Source: Oscillospiraceae bacterium
GTDB taxonomy: Bacteria; Bacillota; Clostridia; Oscillospirales; Ruminococcaceae
Assembly: GCA_016303235.1 (NCBI GenBank)
Contig: JAEDMB010000008.1
Coordinates: 1 to 25,876, forward strand
Direction of reading: 5' to 3'
DNA length: 25,876 bases
Shown: one piece after another, positions 22,152-25,876 of the stretch
Numbering within the stretch: the first letter of the stretch is position 1
Layout of the letters: each line of letters begins with the position of its first letter
Notes under the pieces: generated by a model
Told to the model about the DNA's origin: nothing
What the model saw: the letters and a program-made list of their open reading frames with translations, nothing else
Databases searched by the model: none
Translations under genes and position numbers: made by a program

Positions 22152-23318
22152 ATGACAGATTTTCTTGTAAAAAAATTTATAAAGAATCCTGATAATATCG
22201 AGGATTCCAAAGTAAGGCAGTCATACGGGAGTTTAAGCAGTGGAGTCGGACTTGTATGCAACATACTTCTTTTTCTGATTAAATACATAATGGGAACGCT
22301 TTCGGGTTCAATATCGATAGTTTCCGATGCATTCAACAATCTTTCGGACAGCGGAGGCTGTATAGTAACATTTTTAGGCTATAAAATGGCATCGAAGCCT
22401 GCTGATAAAGACCACCCTTTCGGACATGGCAGAGTGGAATATCTCACATCGCTGATACTTTCTGCGATAATAGTAATAGTAGGCTTTGAGCTTTTCAAAA
22501 GTTCAGCAGGAAAGATAATGAATCCCGAACCTGTTAAATTCAGCATTATAGTGCTTGCATCACTTATAATTTCAATATGTGTCAAGCTCTGGATGTCAGT
22601 ATTCAATATGAAACTCGGAAAGAAAATAAATTCGGGAGTAATGACTGCAACGGCAGAGGACAGCCGAAATGACGTTATAGCAACATCTGCAACAGTAATC
22701 GCCCTTATATCCTCACTTTTCACAGATTTTCCGATAGACGGCATAATGGGAGTTATAGTATCATTATTCATACTGAAGACAGGATTTGATATTATACGTG
22801 ATACAGTAGATGACCTTATAGGCAAGCCGGTACAGCCGGAAATAATAGAAAAAATAAAGAACAGTATAATTTCAGACAGTGATATTATAGATATACATGA
22901 TTTAGTAATACATAATTACGGAGTAACAAAAATGATAGGGAGCTGTCACATAGAAATCAGAAGTGATATGAGCTTTCAGGACGTTCATGAAATTGCAGAC
23001 CGTACGGAACGCAGAATATACAGTGAGCTTAATATAATGATGACAATTCATACAGACCCCGTTGATATTGATGACGAACAGACAAAAAAATACAAGGCAG
23101 TTGTAAAGGATATAATATCATCGATGAATCAGGGATTTTCAATTCATGATTTCAGAATGGTAAGTTGTGAAAATCATAAGAATCTGATTTTTGATATAAC
23201 AGTGCCGTATGAATGTAAAATCAGCAACGATAAAATACAGCATTTCATTGATAAAAAGCTTGAAGAATATGACGGAAAATATTATACTATAATAACATTC
23301 GACAGGGAATACTGCTGA
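22152..23318 (+). CDS. cation diffusion facilitator, manganese-type site, with two C-terminal domains
   Basis: 388 residues. Six membrane segments at about 31-50, 53-77, 98-116, 128-150, 165-188 and 193-212. The transport site has Asn62 and Asp66 in helix 2 (SDAFNNLSD) where zinc transporters have His-x3-Asp, and Asp170/Asp174 in helix 5 (AEDSRND). This Asn-Asp-Asp-Asp set is known from manganese exporters such as MntE. A cytoplasmic domain (about 228-305, IHDLVIHNYGVTKM) is followed by a second, similar unit (about 315-388, starting IHDFRMVSC), so the protein is near 90 residues longer than typical. It would export Mn(II), possibly Fe(II), by proton exchange. Own promoter; AAAGGA before the ATG; a terminator follows. 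Confidence 0.88.
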   Translation: MTDFLVKKFIKNPDNIEDSKVRQSYGSLSSGVGLVCNILLFLIKYIMGTLSGSISIVSDAFNNLSDSGGCIVTFLGYKMASKPADKDHPFGHGRVEYLTSLILSAIIVIVGFELFKSSAGKIMNPEPVKFSIIVLASLIISICVKLWMSVFNMKLGKKINSGVMTATAEDSRNDVIATSATVIALISSLFTDFPIDGIMGVIVSLFILKTGFDIIRDTVDDLIGKPVQPEIIEKIKNSIISDSDIIDIHDLVIHNYGVTKMIGSCHIEIRSDMSFQDVHEIADRTERRIYSELNIMMTIHTDPVDIDDEQTKKYKAVVKDIISSMNQGFSIHDFRMVSCENHKNLIFDITVPYECKISNDKIQHFIDKKLEEYDGKYYTIITFDREYC

Positions 23319-23325
23319 AACAATA

Positions 23326-23359
23326 CGGGACGCAAAAGCAGATGCGTCCCGATTTTTTT
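23326..23359 (+). terminator. terminator of the cation diffusion facilitator gene
   Basis: CGGGACGC (23326-23333) and GCGTCCCG (23344-23351), 10-nt loop, then a T-run (23353-23359). It stops 7 nt before the convergent GH94 gene ends; on the minus strand only a weak TATTGTTT follows the stem. Confidence 0.87.
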
Positions 23360-23366
23360 ATTATTT

Positions 23367-25748
23367 TCAGCCAAGTACAACAGTAATATTATTTACATCA
23401 GCAAGATTTTCAGCCGGAATATAATTTGAATCAAGTTTAACGCCGTTAAGTGTAACGGATTTAACACCGCTTTCAACGTGTGCTGAATTGTCAACAGTAA
23501 TATCAAGCTTTTTGCCTCTGAAATTCTTGTGAATTTTAAAGCTTTCCCATTCGGAAGGAATTGACGGAGAAATTTTCAGACCGTCAGCATCGGGACGCAT
23601 ACCGCATATACCTTCAACACAGCCAACCATAACAGTTGATGCAGTACCTGTAAGCCAGTGAACATGTGAACGTCCTTCATAAGGGGAAGCCTTGCTTTCG
23701 GTAAACTGACCATGAACATAAGGTTCCATAACTCTGATTTCAGCCTTGTCATTCATAGAAGCGGGAGAACTTTCAAGGAAGTATTCAAAAGCACGGTTTC
23801 CGTGACCGAGAAGTGATTCCGCAAGAATAAGCCAGCCCTGTGACTGTGAGAATATACCGCCGTTTTCCTTTGTATCATCGTTGAAGATATGCATTAAAGC
23901 ACCGTCAAAATAATGTTTCTGATAAGGCGGGTCAAGAAGTTTTGCACCGTAAGGAGTGTTGAGAATTTCGTGAACGCTGTTCATAGCCTTTTCTGACTGT
24001 TCAGAATCTGCAAATCCTGAAATAACGCTCCAGCTCTGAGGATTAAGCCACATATTAGCCTCAGGGTCTTTTTTAGCACCAACTATAATGCCGTCTTCAC
24101 GGATACCTCTGATAAATCTGTCATCGTCCCAGCATTTTTCAAGAGATTTTGCGAGCTTGTCCTTAGCATTATCAATATAAGCGATATATTCAGTATCATT
24201 TTTATCCTTAGCCATATCTCTTATAACATTCATAGCATAGTAGAGCTGGAACGCTACAAAAGTAGATTCTCCCTTTGAACCAAGACGGAGACAGTCATTC
24301 CAGTCGGCATGGAGACCGGCAGGCATATCATGGTCACCGAGATGATTCATAGAGAAATCAATAGCTTTCTTAAGATGATTATATACAGAATCTTCACCGC
24401 CGTTTGCATATACGATAACTTCATCGAGAAAAGCCTTGTTACCGCTTTCACCGATATATTTTGCAACAGTAGGGAAGAGCCAGAGAGCATCATCGGCACG
24501 ATATGAGGGGTGACCTGTTTCCTTTACATATTCAGGGTCATCGGGAGTATTTTCGTGGCCTGCATTGTGAGTAAATTTTACAAGAGGAAGTCCTCCGCCG
24601 TTGTCAACCTGAGCTGAGAGCATAAAGCGTATTTTATCGCATGCCATTTCGGGATTGAGGTGAATTATACCCTGAATATCCTGAACAGTATCACGGTAGC
24701 CGTAGCCGTTTCTGAGACCACAATATACAAATGATGCAGCTCTTGACCATATGAAAGTAATAAAGCACTGATATGCATTCCATACGTTAATCATATTGTT
24801 AAATTCTTCTGACGGTGTTTCAACCTCGAAATTTGAAAGCTGACCATGCCAGTAATCCTTTAACTGTTTTATTTCAGAATCAACCTTGCCGGACTGCTTG
24901 TATTCGTTTAAAATTTCATCAGCCTGTTCATTGTTACGCTGACCGAGAATATAAACAAGTTCAATAGTTTCACCGGATTCAAGAGTTATATCGGACTGCA
25001 AAGCACCGCATGAATTTGAGTTGTAATTCATGGTATTACTGCACTTGCCTGTTTCAACGGCAATCGGATTTGAATAAGTTCTGTAACTTCCGATAAAGTC
25101 GGAAAGATTACCGCAGGAAGCATTAATATCTGCACCGACCATACCGAAAAATCTGTTACGGCAGTCTTTCTGGCTGTTACTGCTGATAGACTGGAGAATT
25201 TTATTGCCTTTAAATTCGGTCTTTGAGATAAAAAGAGAATACTGTAAATTCACCTGGTCCTGTTCGTAGTTGTCTTCGTTTGTAAATTCAGCGAATCCGA
25301 ATACAGAAAGATTTCTTGTGCGGGAGCTGTTGTTTGTGATTTTGGTACGCCATACTTCATAGGTTTTTCCGTATGGAACATAGTAGGTAGTTTCGGATTT
25401 TATATCTTCATATTCGCTTGTGATTACAGTATAAGCAGTGCCGTGACGACATTCGCTTTTATATTTGTCAAGCGGTTTTCCGACAGGTTGCCATGATGCA
25501 GACCAGTAGTCATTCAAATCGTTGTCTCTGATATAGATATATCTTCCGGGGAGAGCCATATCCGAATTGAATCTGTATCGGAGTATACGTCCGTTAGCAC
25601 CGGATTTTACAAAGCTGTATCCGGAAGCATTATTTGAGATAATAGCACCGTATTCGGGGTCGCCGAGATAGTTTACCCATGGTGCAGGTGTATCGGGTCT
25701 TGTGATTACATATTCTTTATTTGAGAGGTCAAAAAAGCCGTAATTCAT
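23367..25748 (-). CDS. GH94 phosphorylase, N,N'-diacetylchitobiose/cellobionate phosphorylase-like
   Basis: 793 residues, intracellular, no signal peptide. A GH94 inverting phosphorylase. N-terminus MNYGFFDLSNKEYVITRPDTPAPW, the GYRDTVQD motif (where cellobiose phosphorylase has RDSNQD) and the SNTMNYNSNSCGAL segment are closest to what I recall of chitobiose phosphorylases. The late blocks NGGIFSQSQGWLI and HWLTGTASTVMVG also occur in cellobionic acid phosphorylases. The catalytic ADWNDC motif is intact (Asp482-Asp485). It releases a sugar 1-phosphate from a beta-linked disaccharide; which one (GlcNAc2, cellobionate, laminaribiose) I cannot decide. GGAGG precedes the ATG, with its own promoter. 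There is no transporter or kinase beside it in the window. Confidence 0.82.
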   Translation of the reverse strand: MNYGFFDLSNKEYVITRPDTPAPWVNYLGDPEYGAIISNNASGYSFVKSGANGRILRYRFNSDMALPGRYIYIRDNDLNDYWSASWQPVGKPLDKYKSECRHGTAYTVITSEYEDIKSETTYYVPYGKTYEVWRTKITNNSSRTRNLSVFGFAEFTNEDNYEQDQVNLQYSLFISKTEFKGNKILQSISSNSQKDCRNRFFGMVGADINASCGNLSDFIGSYRTYSNPIAVETGKCSNTMNYNSNSCGALQSDITLESGETIELVYILGQRNNEQADEILNEYKQSGKVDSEIKQLKDYWHGQLSNFEVETPSEEFNNMINVWNAYQCFITFIWSRAASFVYCGLRNGYGYRDTVQDIQGIIHLNPEMACDKIRFMLSAQVDNGGGLPLVKFTHNAGHENTPDDPEYVKETGHPSYRADDALWLFPTVAKYIGESGNKAFLDEVIVYANGGEDSVYNHLKKAIDFSMNHLGDHDMPAGLHADWNDCLRLGSKGESTFVAFQLYYAMNVIRDMAKDKNDTEYIAYIDNAKDKLAKSLEKCWDDDRFIRGIREDGIIVGAKKDPEANMWLNPQSWSVISGFADSEQSEKAMNSVHEILNTPYGAKLLDPPYQKHYFDGALMHIFNDDTKENGGIFSQSQGWLILAESLLGHGNRAFEYFLESSPASMNDKAEIRVMEPYVHGQFTESKASPYEGRSHVHWLTGTASTVMVGCVEGICGMRPDADGLKISPSIPSEWESFKIHKNFRGKKLDITVDNSAHVESGVKSVTLNGVKLDSNYIPAENLADVNNITVVLG

Positions 25749-25793
25749 AGAATATCCTCCTGAAAAAAATTTTTTGGCATAAAAGCTGTATAT

Positions 25794-25822
25794 ATTATAT
25801 CATTCATTGAAGTTTTTTGCAA
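25794..25822 (-). promoter_or_regulatory. sigma-A promoter of the second GH94 gene
   Basis: On the minus strand TTGCAA (25822-25817), 17-nt spacer, TATAAT (25799-25794). The leader is about 40 nt with AGGAGG before the ATG. Confidence 0.8.
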
Positions 25823-25836
25823 GAGTTATTAAAAAA

Positions 25837-25866
25837 AATCCTTCCGGACTTCCGAAAGGATTTTTT
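25837..25866. terminator. bidirectional terminator at the right edge
   Basis: AATCCTTCCGGA (25837-25848) with TCCGAAAGGATT (25851-25862), one C:A mismatch. A run of eight A before and T-run after make it usable on both strands. On the minus strand it would end an operon that lies outside the window, isolating the GH94 gene as a single transcription unit. Confidence 0.8.
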
Positions 25867-25876
25867 GATTTTATTC

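Noticed and set aside
21995..22339. Long N-terminal extension of RNase HI
   Set aside because: It lies upstream of and across the operon promoter and antisense to the transporter gene; family length fits the short form.
1..25876. CRISPR arrays, rRNA genes, insertion sequences, group II introns, riboswitches
   Set aside because: I looked for regularly spaced repeats, transposase motifs and leader structures and saw none that can be supported.

Overview
The window reads as chromosome of an anaerobic, low-GC Firmicute of the Ruminococcus type (Oscillospirales). The evidence is two GH94 disaccharide phosphorylases, a yabP-yabQ-divIC-S1 block of spore-former ancestry, secG-rnr, a NifS/NifU iron-sulfur pair, sigma-A promoters with TTGNAN-17-TATAAT spacing, and AGGAGG ribosome sites. 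The genus is an inference from gene content; there is no rRNA here.

Layout. 1-3.7 kb (+): a mutarotase-like epimerase and cellobiose phosphorylase, which together fit intracellular phosphorolysis of cellobiose. 3.7-10.6 kb (-): nine tightly packed, open genes of phage head origin (small and large terminase, portal, HK97-type capsid, prohead protease, connector, three tail/neck/hub-type proteins), ended by a terminator. There is no integrase, repressor, tail tube, sheath, tape measure, fibre, holin or lysin. 10.8-14.2 kb (+), head to head with it: a YdjI-like SPFH protein with three tandem zinc ribbons, a YdjG-like zinc-ribbon membrane protein and a TPM-domain protein. This matches the Bacillus membrane-stress trio that recruits PspA, but without pspA. 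14.2-15.8 kb (-): yabP, yabQ, divIC and a yabR-like S1 protein. 16.0-19.6 kb (+): secG, then rnr, a lipoprotein and an unknown 81-residue protein. 19.7 kb: tRNA-Glu(UUC). 19.9-22.0 kb (-): rnhA-nifS-nifU. 22.1-23.3 kb (+): a cation diffusion facilitator with an Mn-type metal site and a second C-terminal domain. 23.4-25.7 kb (-): a second GH94 phosphorylase closest in motifs to N,N'-diacetylchitobiose/cellobionate phosphorylases.

The part most likely to repay work is the compact phage-derived cluster. Every frame is open, the terminase catalytic residues are all present, the genes are translationally coupled, the protease lies after the capsid instead of before it, and a perfect 10-bp hairpin follows the capsid gene. 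It has packaging and shell functions with no visible tail, lysis or integration functions, and sits beside a phage-shock-related membrane module. It may be a domesticated particle, part of a gene-transfer-agent-like system, or a deletion remnant that has not yet decayed.

A second, independent signal is a change of strand composition near 3.6-3.7 kb. To the right, silent sites on the + strand are purine-rich whichever way the genes run; to the left they are pyrimidine-rich. The change coincides with a double-hairpin element and with the edge of the phage cluster, which suggests a rearrangement joint.
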